From Streptomyces niger (GTDB lineage Bacteria > Actinomycetota > Actinomycetes > Streptomycetales > Streptomycetaceae): DNA of 64,000 nucleotides. The notes beneath the pieces were generated by a model. That model saw nothing but the letters and a program-made list of their open reading frames with translations. It was not told the origin of the DNA and searched no databases. Positions 16,559-25,352 of this stretch are shown here, in pieces. The DNA is taken from assembly GCF_000718305.1 (NCBI RefSeq), contig NZ_JOFQ01000011.1, positions 372,001 to 436,000 on the forward strand. Direction: 5' to 3'. How positions within the stretch are numbered: the stretch's first letter is position 1; each line of letters starts with the position of its first letter. A program made the position numbers and the translations under genes.

Positions 16559-18952
16559 TTACTTCTTCGCCGAGCGCCCGACCTCGACGATCACCGTGGA
16601 GCCGTCCTTGGCCTCCTTGGAGATCTTGATCCGGGTGTTGGTGTCAGGAACGATCACACCACCGGTCGGGTTCAGCTTGTCGTAGTAGATCCCGTAACGG
16701 TCGTCGAAGACCGTGACGCCCTTCTGGGACGGGATCCGCACCAGCTTGCCGTCCTTGTGCAGGGTGAGCGCGTCGGTGCGGGCCGCGGTGAAGGTCGAGT
16801 CGTAGGTCTGGAAGCGGTTCCGCATGAGCTTGCCGTCCGCCCACTTGAGGGCCTTCGGGTGCGCGTCGACCGGGAGGATCTGGCCGGCGCCCGGGTGCTC
16901 ACCGACGTTGTTGTCCGCCTGCGAGGTGTCCCACAGCCAGATCAGCACGCCGTTCTGGAAGGGGAAGTGCTCGACCCAGTTCGGCCGGGTGGAGGCGAAG
17001 CCGAAGTTGTACGGGCCGGTCTGCAGGGTCTTGTCGTACGAGACGTACTGGCGGTTCTCCGCGAGGTAGTACTGCGGGTAGTCCCTGGTGAAGGACTCGC
17101 CGATGCGGGAGAAGCCCTTGGCGGACCAGCCCGCGTCGTCGCCCTCGGCGCCGTCGGTGAAGAGCGGCTTGCCGTCGGCCACGATGTTCAGGGCGTCGGC
17201 CGCGAAGCCCTTCTGGGCCACGCCGCCGTCGGTCTGGTAGCGGAACCGCAGGTCGATCTTCTTGCCCGCGTACGCGTCCAGCGGGTAGACGAGGTCCTGG
17301 TAGGCGTCGACGGTGCCGGTCAGCGCGGGCTTGTCACCGGCGTCGCGCGGGATGGCCCGGCCGTTGGCGGTGCCGTCCAGCGGGGTCCAGTTCGCGCCGC
17401 CGTCCGTGGAGACCTCGGCGTACAGGTAGTCGTACTCCGCCTCGATGTCCCACCAGCCCTTGAGGTTCAGGGAGGCCTTGGCCTTGCCGGTGAGGTCGAC
17501 GGACCGGGTGAGGGTGTTCTTCAGGTCGTCGCCCATGCCGCTCCACCACTGCTTGGAGCCCTCGGCGGGCTTCACGATCGAGGTGGTGACGGCCTTCTTC
17601 GGCAGCTCGACGACGAGCGCCTGCTTGTGCCTGGTGTTGTACTCGGCGACGCCCAGCTTGTGCCAGGACTCCGTCGCGGCGCGCGCGGTGTCGTAGTTGA
17701 GCCAGCCCAGCTGCAGCTTGTCCCAGGCGCTCATGTCGCCGGGCAGGTCGCCGATGGCGTCCTTGCCCCTGCCGAGCCAGGAGCCGGCGGACATCAGGGA
17801 CCAGAAGTCGACGGAGGACTCGCCGGTGCCGCCGGTGTCGTACTCGTCCGGCAGGCCCAGGTCGTGGCCGTACTCGTGGGCGAAGACGCCGAGGCCGCCG
17901 TTCTCCGGCTGCATGGTGTAGTCGCCGACCCAGATGCCGGTGGAGCCGATCTGCGTGCCGCCGGCGCGGTTCTCGCCCGGCCCGGTCTTGCCGGCGTCCG
18001 TGCCGTACGCGTACCAGCGGTGCGCCCAGATGGCGTTGGTGCCCTGGACGCCGCCGCCCGCGGACTCGTCCTCGCCGGCGTGCACGATCTGGAAGTGGTC
18101 GATGTAGCCGTCGGGCTCGTTGAAGTTGCCGTCGCCGTCGTAGTCGTAGCGGTCCCACTGGTCGTACTGCGCCAGGTCCGCCTTGATCTGCGCGTCGGTG
18201 CGGCCGGCCGCCTTCTGGTCCTTCGCCCACTGGTTCACGCCGTCGCGGATCAGGTCCCAGGCGTTGGAGCAGTTGGTCTGGCCGCAGTAGTTGGACCCGT
18301 AACGGGCCTCGTTCCAGTCGACCTTGACCCAGTCGGAGACCTCGCCCTGGACCGAGTAGCGGCCCGAGGACTGCTTCTCGTAGTACTTCGCCAGGGACTC
18401 CTTCTTCTTCTCGTGCGAGAAGTAAAGGTCCTGGTAGTGCTGCTGGTTGAAGTCGGGCTGCCAGTCCGTGCTGTTGTCCGTCGCACGGTCCGGCTCGGCT
18501 ATCTCGTTGTGCGCGGGGCCGGCCTCGCCGCCGTACTTCTTCACCGGCGGCTTGGGGCCGTCGCCGTCCGGGTCGTACATCGTGGTGTTGTCGACCTTGC
18601 CGCCGAACTCCACCAGGATGGTGAAGATCTTGTCGGTCTTCTCCCGGGCCAGCTCGACGTACTTGTTCTTGTCCAGCTTCACGACCTGCGAGCCGCCGCG
18701 CTTCGTGGCCTTGGCGTCGCCGGATATGACCTGACGGAGCGCCTCCTCGCGCTGGGCCTCCTGCCGTTCGCTGAACGGGCCCTTCAGGTCGTGGTCCACC
18801 GTCCGTTCGGCGGGTGCCGGATCATTCGGCGCGCTCGCGCCCGCGGTACGGCCGTCGGCCTGTGCGGCCCCGGACGTGAAAACGGCCGCCCCGATCGCGG
18901 CGGTTGCCGTGGCCAGGGCGGCCGATCTGAACAGCAATCTCTGGGATCTCAC
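16559..18952 (-). CDS. secreted immune inhibitor A-type M6 metalloprotease
   Basis: A 797-residue exported zinc protease. A signal peptide (RLLFRSAALATATAAIGAAV then AAQA) is followed by a propeptide, the M6 catalytic domain with HEYGHDLGLPDEYD near residues 355-368, and a C-terminal region of beta-sandwich/MAM-like and immune-inhibitor-A repeats. GTG 18952 (VRSQRLLFRS) has GGGGAGGA upstream and gives a normal signal peptide; the ATG at 18994 adds 14 polar residues. Many Gly-Asp pairs (DPDGDG, DYDGDGNFNEPDG) suggest calcium binding. A single gene with its own terminator. Immune inhibitor A enzymes degrade host or environmental proteins; here scavenging or developmental use is plausible. Confidence 0.9.
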   Translation of the reverse strand: MRSQRLLFRSAALATATAAIGAAVFTSGAAQADGRTAGASAPNDPAPAERTVDHDLKGPFSERQEAQREEALRQVISGDAKATKRGGSQVVKLDKNKYVELAREKTDKIFTILVEFGGKVDNTTMYDPDGDGPKPPVKKYGGEAGPAHNEIAEPDRATDNSTDWQPDFNQQHYQDLYFSHEKKKESLAKYYEKQSSGRYSVQGEVSDWVKVDWNEARYGSNYCGQTNCSNAWDLIRDGVNQWAKDQKAAGRTDAQIKADLAQYDQWDRYDYDGDGNFNEPDGYIDHFQIVHAGEDESAGGGVQGTNAIWAHRWYAYGTDAGKTGPGENRAGGTQIGSTGIWVGDYTMQPENGGLGVFAHEYGHDLGLPDEYDTGGTGESSVDFWSLMSAGSWLGRGKDAIGDLPGDMSAWDKLQLGWLNYDTARAATESWHKLGVAEYNTRHKQALVVELPKKAVTTSIVKPAEGSKQWWSGMGDDLKNTLTRSVDLTGKAKASLNLKGWWDIEAEYDYLYAEVSTDGGANWTPLDGTANGRAIPRDAGDKPALTGTVDAYQDLVYPLDAYAGKKIDLRFRYQTDGGVAQKGFAADALNIVADGKPLFTDGAEGDDAGWSAKGFSRIGESFTRDYPQYYLAENRQYVSYDKTLQTGPYNFGFASTRPNWVEHFPFQNGVLIWLWDTSQADNNVGEHPGAGQILPVDAHPKALKWADGKLMRNRFQTYDSTFTAARTDALTLHKDGKLVRIPSQKGVTVFDDRYGIYYDKLNPTGGVIVPDTNTRIKISKEAKDGSTVIVEVGRSAKK

Positions 18953-19289
18953 GGTGCGCTGTCCTCCCCATGAATGAACGGTCGTTGAGGGCATTTGACC
19001 GGAACGCCGGGAGAAAAGACAGACCTTGATTTGAGCACGTCAGCAAAGTACGTTACTCGGCTCATCGCGTACGGGTATCGGACGCTCGACACCCATCGGG
19101 GGGCGCCTCAACGGGCGCGCCATTCCGAACAGTTGACGGAGATCATGACTCGGTGCGCCCCCCGTGCATCGGAACCGTGCGTCAACTCACGCTTACCGGA
19201 CGTTCCGCTCGGGCAGTAAGGACCGTAGAGTCTTTTGACGGCGCGCCAAGTCGACTCACACCCCTGATGCTTCCGAGGACGGACCCGCC
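18953..19289. other. divergent intergenic region, M6 protease / small membrane protein
   Basis: 337 bp with no gene supported; it must contain both promoters. GTTGACG near 19132 and its inverse CGTCAAC about 50 bp later form a loose dyad of unknown meaning. Confidence 0.5.
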
Positions 19290-19580
19290 ATGCCTCGACC
19301 GACTGCCGCACAGCTCGCCTACGGTTCGGCCACCGTCGTGCTCTCCACCCTCGCCATGCTGCTGCTCTCGCAGACCCGGACGGGCATCGGGGCCGCGGTC
19401 ATCGCCATCGCCGGGCTGGGGCTCGGGCTCCTCGTCGCGGTCACGGCGCCGCTGCCGCGCGCGGCACGGGCCCGCCGGGCGCGCGTCGCCGCCGCGCAGC
19501 TGCGGCCCGAAGGGTTCGTGGGACGGCGTACGTCGCCGACCCGGCCTGCCGAGGCACGGGTCGGCGAACACTCCCGGTGA
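19290..19580 (+). CDS. small two-helix membrane protein
   Basis: A 96-residue protein with two hydrophobic segments (about 8-26 and 31-54), a tight turn SQTRTG between them, and an Arg/Ala-rich cytoplasmic tail. No domain is recognised. It sits tail-to-tail with the first RDD gene, 13 bp apart. Conserved in position in other Streptomyces as far as I recall; function unknown. Confidence 0.75.
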   Translation: MPRPTAAQLAYGSATVVLSTLAMLLLSQTRTGIGAAVIAIAGLGLGLLVAVTAPLPRAARARRARVAAAQLRPEGFVGRRTSPTRPAEARVGEHSR

Positions 19581-19593
19581 CGCGCGGGGACGG

Positions 19594-20343
19594 TCAGGCG
19601 GTCGAGACCACCACCGTGCGCGCCGCCTTGTCGTGCAGGCACTGCTGGTACGGCTTGTCCCAGGTGCACCACAGGACGTTGAGCAGCCAGAAGATCGTGC
19701 CGCAGCAGGGGATGACCTCGGGCAGCGTGTAGACGGCGGCCCGCACCCAGCCCGCCTGGGCCGTGGGGATCGCCCCGTTCTCCAGCATCGCCACCCTGAT
19801 CTTCATGGCCATCTTCCCGACGGTCTGGCCGCGGGTGGTGAGCATGATTCCCTCGTAGATCAGGTAGGCCAGCATCGTGACGCCGGAGACCACGCTCTGC
19901 CTGCCGCTCTCGTTCGTCGCGGTGTAGTCCACCCCGCCCACGATGAACCACATGATCAGGCCGACCGGCACACCGATGAGGACGGCGTCGATGATCCGCG
20001 CCACCAGCCGCCGGCCGCGGCCCGCGAGCGGCGGCATCCCGGCAAGCGGATCGGCGGCACCGTAGGGGTCACCACCGCCGTACGGAGCGCCGCCGTACGG
20101 ACCACCGCCGTACGGGCCACCACCGGGCGGACCGCCGTACGGTCCGCCACCGGGCGGACCGTAGGGGCCGCCTCCGGGCGGCGGGCCGCCGCCGTAAGGA
20201 CCGCCCGCGGCGGGGCCCCGGGGTGCGCCGCCGTACGGGTCGCCGCTGTCCGCCGGCGGCTCCTGGGGGTGCTGCGGCTTCTTGAGGAACGGGTCGTCTT
20301 CCGGCGGCTCGCCGGATCCGGGCCTCGGCTGGTCGGTACTCAT
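19594..20343 (-). CDS. RDD-family membrane protein with Gly/Pro/Tyr-rich N-terminus
   Basis: A 249-residue protein. Residues 1-105 are a low-complexity tail with many PYGGGP-type repeats; the rest is an RDD domain (GRRLVARIIDAVLIGVPVGL, then two more membrane helices and a CxxCxxIFWLLN-type segment). RDD proteins are predicted transporters or membrane scaffolds of mostly unknown function; some act as Na+/H+ antiporters. A paralogue follows at 20561 in the same orientation, 217 bp away. Confidence 0.85.
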   Translation of the reverse strand: MSTDQPRPGSGEPPEDDPFLKKPQHPQEPPADSGDPYGGAPRGPAAGGPYGGGPPPGGGPYGPPGGGPYGGPPGGGPYGGGPYGGAPYGGGDPYGAADPLAGMPPLAGRGRRLVARIIDAVLIGVPVGLIMWFIVGGVDYTATNESGRQSVVSGVTMLAYLIYEGIMLTTRGQTVGKMAMKIRVAMLENGAIPTAQAGWVRAAVYTLPEVIPCCGTIFWLLNVLWCTWDKPYQQCLHDKAARTVVVSTA

Positions 20344-20560
20344 GGCCCGAGTCGACCGCGTACCACCGGGCGCCGCATCCGGCGTGCGCCGTTCGGGGGA
20401 AGTGCGGCGCGCCCGGAAGGTGCGTACGGAGTGCGCGGGCGCGCTCCGACGCTCCGGGGCGCACGCCCACGCGCCGCCGTTCCGAGAGCTCAGCCCTCGG
20501 GAGGGGCGCCGTCCTCGGGGAAGCTCAGCTCCTCGGGAAAGGCTCAGTCCTCGGGGCAGC

Positions 20561-22156
20561 TCAGCCTTCGGCCACGAACGTCCGGGCGGCCTTGTCGTGC
20601 CAGCACTGCCGCCACGGCCGGTCGACCAGGCACCACAGGACGTTGACCACGCCGACGGCCAGCACGCCGAGCACGCCGTACACCAGCCAGCGCTTGATCG
20701 CCGAGGCGAACTCCGGGGTGTCGTGCGCCTCGATGTCCAGCACCCGCAGGCCGCAGAGCTTCTTGCCCAGCGTGTGCCCCCACTTGGCGGTGGGCAGCGC
20801 CTCGTAGAGCAGGCCGACGACCAGCAGCACGGCGATCACGATGGCGAGGTAGCCGCCGGTCGTGCCGTCGAGGAGGTAGACGGTGGTCTGCACGCCGGAC
20901 TGCTTGGCGGCCTCGACCTTGCCGTCGATGTGGTCGGCCGCCATGCCCCACAGCGGTACGGCGACCCCGGCGAGCAGCGCGCACAGCACGACCGTGTCGA
21001 TCAGCCGGGCGGCGATCCGGCGGCCGAGCGAGGCGGGCCGCCCTTCCTGTGCGGACTGCGCGAAGGGGTTGTCGGCCGGCGGCTTCCAGGGGATGACGCC
21101 TTCGGCTGCGGCACCCTGCTGCGCGGCCGACGGGCCGGACTGCTGCGGGTAGCCGTAGCCGCTCTGCTGCGCGGCGGGGCCGGGCTGCGGGTAGCCGTAA
21201 CCACCCTGCTGCGCGGCGGGGCCGGCCTGCGGATAGCCGTAACCACTCTGCTGCGGACCCGGTGTCGCGGGGCCGGCCTGCTGCGGATAGCCGTAACCGC
21301 CCTGGCCGGGGACGCCGGGGGCGCCCTGCTGCGGATAGCCGTAGGAGGGCGCCGAGGGCTGGGCCCGGTCGGCGGGACCCTGCGTGGCGGGGGGCTGGGC
21401 GGCCGGGGAGCCGGTCGCCGGGCGGGGCTCGCCGCGGTCCAGGCGGATCGCCATCGTGCCGTCGGCCCGGCCCGTGTCGGGCGCCGCCGTGCCCGACTGC
21501 TCCCCCGCGGTCCCGCCGGTGCCCATCGCGCGGATGGCCATGGTGCCGTCGGCCGGGACGGCGGGCTGCGCGGTGTGCGCGGCCGGCCGCTCGGTCCCGG
21601 CGGGGGTGGCCTCGGAACCTTCCTGCTCCGCTCCGGCCGGCGCGCCGTCGCCCCAGGGCTGGGCTTCGGCGGGAGAACCCGGCGCCGCGCCCTCGCGCTG
21701 CGGGGGGACCGAGCCCCAGGAGACCCGGCGGTCCTGCTCGCCGCCGAAGCCCTCCTGGTGGGCGGTGTCGGCCTGCCACGCGGCGGCCGAGCCGGGGCTG
21801 TTGCCGTGCAGCCGGCTCGGGCCGTCCCGGTCCGCGGTCGCCACGTCCACCTCGCCGCGCTCGCGCACGGCGAGGGCGTCGCTCTCGGCCTCTCCGTCGA
21901 CCTGCCCGGAGTTCTCCTCCTCGTCGAAGAAGACCGGGCCGGTCTCCTCGGCGGCGGAGGGCTGCGCGGTGGACGGGGCGGAGGCGGCGCCCGGCGGCGG
22001 GGCCGGCATCGCCTCACCCTCGGCGGGTGCCGGTCGGCTGGTGCCGGGCACCCAGGAGGCGCCGTTCCAGTACCGGATGTAGCCGGGGATGGACGGATCC
22101 GGGTAGTAGCCGGGGGTGGGGCTGCCGCCGGCGGATCCTGACGAAGGCGCGCTCAT
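20561..22156 (-). CDS. RDD-family membrane protein with DUF2510 domain and long disordered linker
   Basis: A 531-residue protein in three parts. An N-terminal DUF2510 module (GYYPDPSIPGYIRYWNGASW) is followed by about 320 residues of Ala/Gly/Pro/Gln-rich disordered sequence with recurring GYGYPQ units. A C-terminal RDD domain starts at about residue 375 (SLGRRIAARLIDTVVLCALL) and has three to four membrane helices. DUF2510 is a short surface or envelope-associated domain in actinobacteria, and the linker may tether it far from the membrane. ATG 22156 begins MSAPSSGS; longer in-frame starts run into non-coding upstream DNA. Divergent from the ssgG-like gene. Confidence 0.85.
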   Translation of the reverse strand: MSAPSSGSAGGSPTPGYYPDPSIPGYIRYWNGASWVPGTSRPAPAEGEAMPAPPPGAASAPSTAQPSAAEETGPVFFDEEENSGQVDGEAESDALAVRERGEVDVATADRDGPSRLHGNSPGSAAAWQADTAHQEGFGGEQDRRVSWGSVPPQREGAAPGSPAEAQPWGDGAPAGAEQEGSEATPAGTERPAAHTAQPAVPADGTMAIRAMGTGGTAGEQSGTAAPDTGRADGTMAIRLDRGEPRPATGSPAAQPPATQGPADRAQPSAPSYGYPQQGAPGVPGQGGYGYPQQAGPATPGPQQSGYGYPQAGPAAQQGGYGYPQPGPAAQQSGYGYPQQSGPSAAQQGAAAEGVIPWKPPADNPFAQSAQEGRPASLGRRIAARLIDTVVLCALLAGVAVPLWGMAADHIDGKVEAAKQSGVQTTVYLLDGTTGGYLAIVIAVLLVVGLLYEALPTAKWGHTLGKKLCGLRVLDIEAHDTPEFASAIKRWLVYGVLGVLAVGVVNVLWCLVDRPWRQCWHDKAARTFVAEG

Positions 22157-22405
22157 GTCCAAAATCCCGTATCTGTGCTCGGCCTGCTGGGGGCGGGTGG
22201 GGCTAGTGCAGTCTGCCGCAACGCAGCGTCCACATCTATCAGACGGGGGGTGGTCGCCGGGTATGTCCCGGCTCCGCACCCCTCGGAAGGGGGGTCCGAA
22301 AAAAGTTGTACGAAGTCGCGTAATGGTCCGGGAGCTACGGCCTCTATCCCTGTGCGGGCAGTTGCTCACGGGGTGCCCGCACCGGAACATAGAGAGGCGT
22401 GACTC

Positions 22406-22882
22406 ATGCACACCGTGGTGGAACGAGAGCTGGAACTGGGTCTGGTGCTGTCGCCGGAGCGCAGCGTCGCGGTGCCCGCCCGGCTCACCTACCGGACCGA
22501 CGACCCCTACGCCGTACACGTCGCCTTCCACATCGGATCCGACTCCCCCGTCAACTGGACGTTCGCCCGCGAGTTGCTGGTGGAGGGGGTGTTCCGGCCG
22601 TGCGGGCACGGCGACGTGCGGGTGTGGCCGACCAAGGTCGAGGGCCGCAGCCTGGTCTGCATGGCGCTCAGTTCGCCGGACGGGGACGCGCTGCTGGAGG
22701 CGCCGGCCACCGCGGTGTCGGCCTGGCTGGAGCGGACCCTGCGGCTGGTGCCGCCGGGCACCGAGGAGGAGCACCTCGGCATCGACAAAGGGCTGAGGGA
22801 GCTGCTGGCGCCGGCCGCGCGGGACGAGCTGTGGCTGGGTGACGCGTGGCCGTCGGACGAGTCGCCGGAGAACGGCGCCTAG
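22406..22882 (+). CDS. ssgG: SsgA-like sporulation protein (SsgG by position)
   Basis: A 158-residue SALP-family protein with the typical start VVERELELGLVLSPERSVAVPA and the conserved block DPYAVHVAFH..DSPVNWTFARELL. SsgA-like proteins control where and how sporulation septa and spore walls form in Streptomyces. Placement between an RDD gene and a TPR gene agrees with my recollection of ssgG (SCO2924), whose loss makes septa skip positions. The paralogue identity rests on gene order, so the symbol is less certain than the family. Confidence 0.85.
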   Translation: MHTVVERELELGLVLSPERSVAVPARLTYRTDDPYAVHVAFHIGSDSPVNWTFARELLVEGVFRPCGHGDVRVWPTKVEGRSLVCMALSSPDGDALLEAPATAVSAWLERTLRLVPPGTEEEHLGIDKGLRELLAPAARDELWLGDAWPSDESPENGA

Positions 22883-22952
22883 GTGTATTGACCCGCAGGC
22901 CGCACCCCGATGTCGATGGAATGTTCACCCGCCTCGGGGCGTTGCCGCGACC

Positions 22953-23300
22953 ATGACCGAGACGTACTACACGCACGGCAGCCCCGCCGAGCGCTGGGAC
23001 CGTGCGGGACTCTTCTTCGACGCCAAGGACTACATCACCGCGGCGCACATCCTCGAAGGGCTCGTCGACGAGGTCCCCGAGCAGGTCGCGCCGCGGCTGC
23101 TGCTGGCCCGCGCCTACTACCACTCCGCGCAGCTGTGGCGCGCGGAGACGGAGCTGCGCGCGGTCCTGGAGCGGGACCCGGTCGAGAGCTACGCCCAGCT
23201 GATGCTGGGCCGCACCCTCCAGCGCCAGGGGCGCGCCGAGGAGGCCACCCGCTACCTGCGGATCGCCGCCGCCATGACCGGCGAAGCGGATTCCATCTGA
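22953..23300 (+). CDS. TPR-repeat protein
   Basis: A 115-residue soluble protein made of about three tetratricopeptide-like helix pairs. The pattern W..AG..F...DY..AA.ILE..V is followed by LARAYYHSAQLWRAETELRAVL and LGRTLQRQGRAEEATRYLR. TPR proteins mediate protein-protein contacts, and no enzymatic motif is present. ATG 22953 starts MTETYYTHGSPAERWDR; its ribosome-binding site is weak. Same strand as the ssgG-like gene, 70 bp downstream, so the two may be co-transcribed. Confidence 0.85.
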   Translation: MTETYYTHGSPAERWDRAGLFFDAKDYITAAHILEGLVDEVPEQVAPRLLLARAYYHSAQLWRAETELRAVLERDPVESYAQLMLGRTLQRQGRAEEATRYLRIAAAMTGEADSI

Positions 23301-23427
23301 GCCGTGGGGGCCACCCGGCCCCCCTACGGCCGCGCCCCGGCCGTAGCCGCCGGAGTCGCCGGGATCCTCGTTGTCGTCGCTCAGGCGGCCCAGCCCACGG
23401 GCGCCGTACAACCTGCTGAGCAGGGCC

Positions 23428-24873
23428 TCAGCCTCGATAGGCCTCCAGCAGCCGCAGCCACACCTCGCTGATCGTCGGGTATGCGGGCACCGCGTGCCAC
23501 AGCCGGGACAGCGGCACCTCGGCGGCCACCGCGACGGTCGCCGAATGCAGCAGCTCACCGATGCCGGGGCCGACGAACGTCGCGCCGAGCACCACCTCGC
23601 GGTCCAGGTCGACGACCATCCGCGCCCGGCCGCGGTAGCCGTCGGCGTACAGGCTCGCGCCCGCCACGCCGCCCAGGTCGACGTCGACGCTGCGGACGCG
23701 GTACCCCGCGCGCTCGGCCTCCTCGGTGGTCAGCCCGGCCGAGGCCGCCTCGGGGTCGGTGAAGACGACCTGCGGGACGGCGGCGGTGTCGGCCGTCGCG
23801 GCGTGCGCGCCCCAGCGGCCGGTGTCGAGCTTCGACGCGCCCCGGGCGCGGGCCGCGATGGCGGCGCCCGCGATCCGGGCCTGGTACTTGCCCTGGTGGG
23901 TGAGGAGGGCCCGGTGGTTGACGTCGCCGACCGCGTACAGCCAGCCCCCCTCGACCGCCGTCACCAGGCAGCTGTCGTCGACCTCCAGCCAGCTGCCCGG
24001 CTCCAGGCCCACGGTCTCCAGGCCCAGGTCGTCCGTGCGCGGCGCGCGTCCGGTGGCGAAGAGCACCTCGTCGGCCTCGATCCGCTCGCCGCCGCCCAGG
24101 GTGAGGGTGACCGGGCCGTCCGGGTCGGCGCGGCGCACCTCTTCGACGGAGGTGTTCCAGCGGAGGTCGGCGCCGCCCTCGGCCAGGGACTCGGCGACCA
24201 GTTCGCCGGCGAACGGCTCCATGCGGGCCAGCAGCGAGGAGCCCCGTACGAGCATCGTGACGCGGGAGCCGAGCGCCTGGAAGGCGGTCGCCATCTCCAC
24301 GGCGACCACACCGCCGCCGACCACCGCGAGCCGGCCCGGCACCGTCTGCGCGCTGGTCGCCTCGCGGCTGGTCCACGGGCGCGCGGTGGCCAGACCCGGC
24401 AGGTCCGGGAGCGCCGCGCTGCTGCCCGTACAGACCGCGACGGCGTGCCGGGCGATCAGCTCGGGGCCGCCGTCGACGGTCACCCGCTTGGGGCCCGCCA
24501 GCCGGCCCTTGCCCCGTACGAAGTCGATGCCGGCCGAGTCCAGCCAGTCGACCTGGCCGTCGTCCTTCCAGTGCGAGGTGAAGGCGTCGCGGCGGGCGAA
24601 CACGGCACGGGCGTCGAGCGGTCCGCCCGCGGCCTCGGGCAGCCCGGGGACCCGGCGGGCGTCGGCGCGCGCGGCGACCGGGCGCAGCAGCGCCTTGGAC
24701 GGCATGCACGCCCAGTACGAGCACTCACCGCCGACCAGTTCGCTCTCCACGATGACGGCGCTCAGGCCGAGGGCGTGCGCGCGGTCGGCGACGTTCTCGC
24801 CGACCGGGCCCGCGCCCAGCACCACGACGTCGTACTCACGGCTCTGCGCTGCGGGTTCTGCGGTCTGTGCCAT
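23428..24873 (-). CDS. FAD-dependent pyridine nucleotide-disulfide oxidoreductase
   Basis: A 481-residue class I flavoprotein disulfide reductase. FAD-binding VVLGAGPVGENVA is near the N-terminus, the redox-active pair is in GGECSYWACMPSKALL (C-x4-C), NAD(P)-binding VVGGGVVAVEMATAF lies mid-protein, and FAD-contact LYAVGDVN follows. At the C-terminus the usual HPTxSE of lipoamide dehydrogenase reads YPTISE, so the catalytic His is replaced by Tyr; true lipoamide dehydrogenase activity is doubtful. The ATG at 24873 has GGGAGCGAGAG upstream. Substrate unknown; a quinone or small disulfide reductase role is possible. Confidence 0.85.
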   Translation of the reverse strand: MAQTAEPAAQSREYDVVVLGAGPVGENVADRAHALGLSAVIVESELVGGECSYWACMPSKALLRPVAARADARRVPGLPEAAGGPLDARAVFARRDAFTSHWKDDGQVDWLDSAGIDFVRGKGRLAGPKRVTVDGGPELIARHAVAVCTGSSAALPDLPGLATARPWTSREATSAQTVPGRLAVVGGGVVAVEMATAFQALGSRVTMLVRGSSLLARMEPFAGELVAESLAEGGADLRWNTSVEEVRRADPDGPVTLTLGGGERIEADEVLFATGRAPRTDDLGLETVGLEPGSWLEVDDSCLVTAVEGGWLYAVGDVNHRALLTHQGKYQARIAGAAIAARARGASKLDTGRWGAHAATADTAAVPQVVFTDPEAASAGLTTEEAERAGYRVRSVDVDLGGVAGASLYADGYRGRARMVVDLDREVVLGATFVGPGIGELLHSATVAVAAEVPLSRLWHAVPAYPTISEVWLRLLEAYRG

Positions 24874-25008
24874 CGGGCTCTCGCTCCCTGCGTCCGGCTG
24901 TTCCGGCGGTGGACGGTCTCGCGCCCATCCTCCGGCAGCGGGCCCGCGGGGGCCACAGGGCGGCGACACGATCCGGCCTGGCCCGGCCGGCGGGCCGGGC
25001 CGGGCCGG

Positions 25009-25296
25009 TCAGCGTATGCGGGCCTCGACCGCTTCCTTGGCCTCGGCCAGGCCGGCGCCCGTCAGCTCCCGGTACCGCTTGATCGCCTCGATCTTGCGGT
25101 CGCGGCGGATCAGGTCGTCGATCTCGGCCAGCTCGGGGCGGTCGTCGGCGATGCCGTGGTGCGCCAGGAGGAGGTCCAGGCGGCGCTCGGTCTCCCGCAG
25201 GCGGCGCTCCAGCCGTCTGGTGCGGCTGCCCGCGAAGCTGTTGAGCAGCAGGAGCACGAGGATGACCAGCGTCGCTCCCATCAATGCGTTGTCCAT
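25009..25296 (-). CDS. membrane-anchored ribosomal L7/L12 C-terminal-domain-like protein
   Basis: A 95-residue protein. One hydrophobic helix (about 7-20) is followed by a charged coiled coil (TRRLERRLRETERRLDLLL), then a segment DRKIEAIKRYRELTGAGLAEAKEAVE that closely resembles the C-terminal domain of ribosomal protein L7/L12 (IEVIK.VRE.TGLGLKEAK..VE). It is not the ribosomal stalk protein: the N-terminal dimerisation domain is missing and replaced by a membrane anchor. Such proteins are common in actinobacteria and usually unstudied. ATG 25296 lacks a strong ribosome-binding site. Confidence 0.75.
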   Translation of the reverse strand: MDNALMGATLVILVLLLLNSFAGSRTRRLERRLRETERRLDLLLAHHGIADDRPELAEIDDLIRRDRKIEAIKRYRELTGAGLAEAKEAVEARIR

Positions 25297-25352
25297 GGCA
25301 GGACTGTACGGCCTGCCACCGACAACGCCCGATCCGCGGCCGGGGCGACGGC

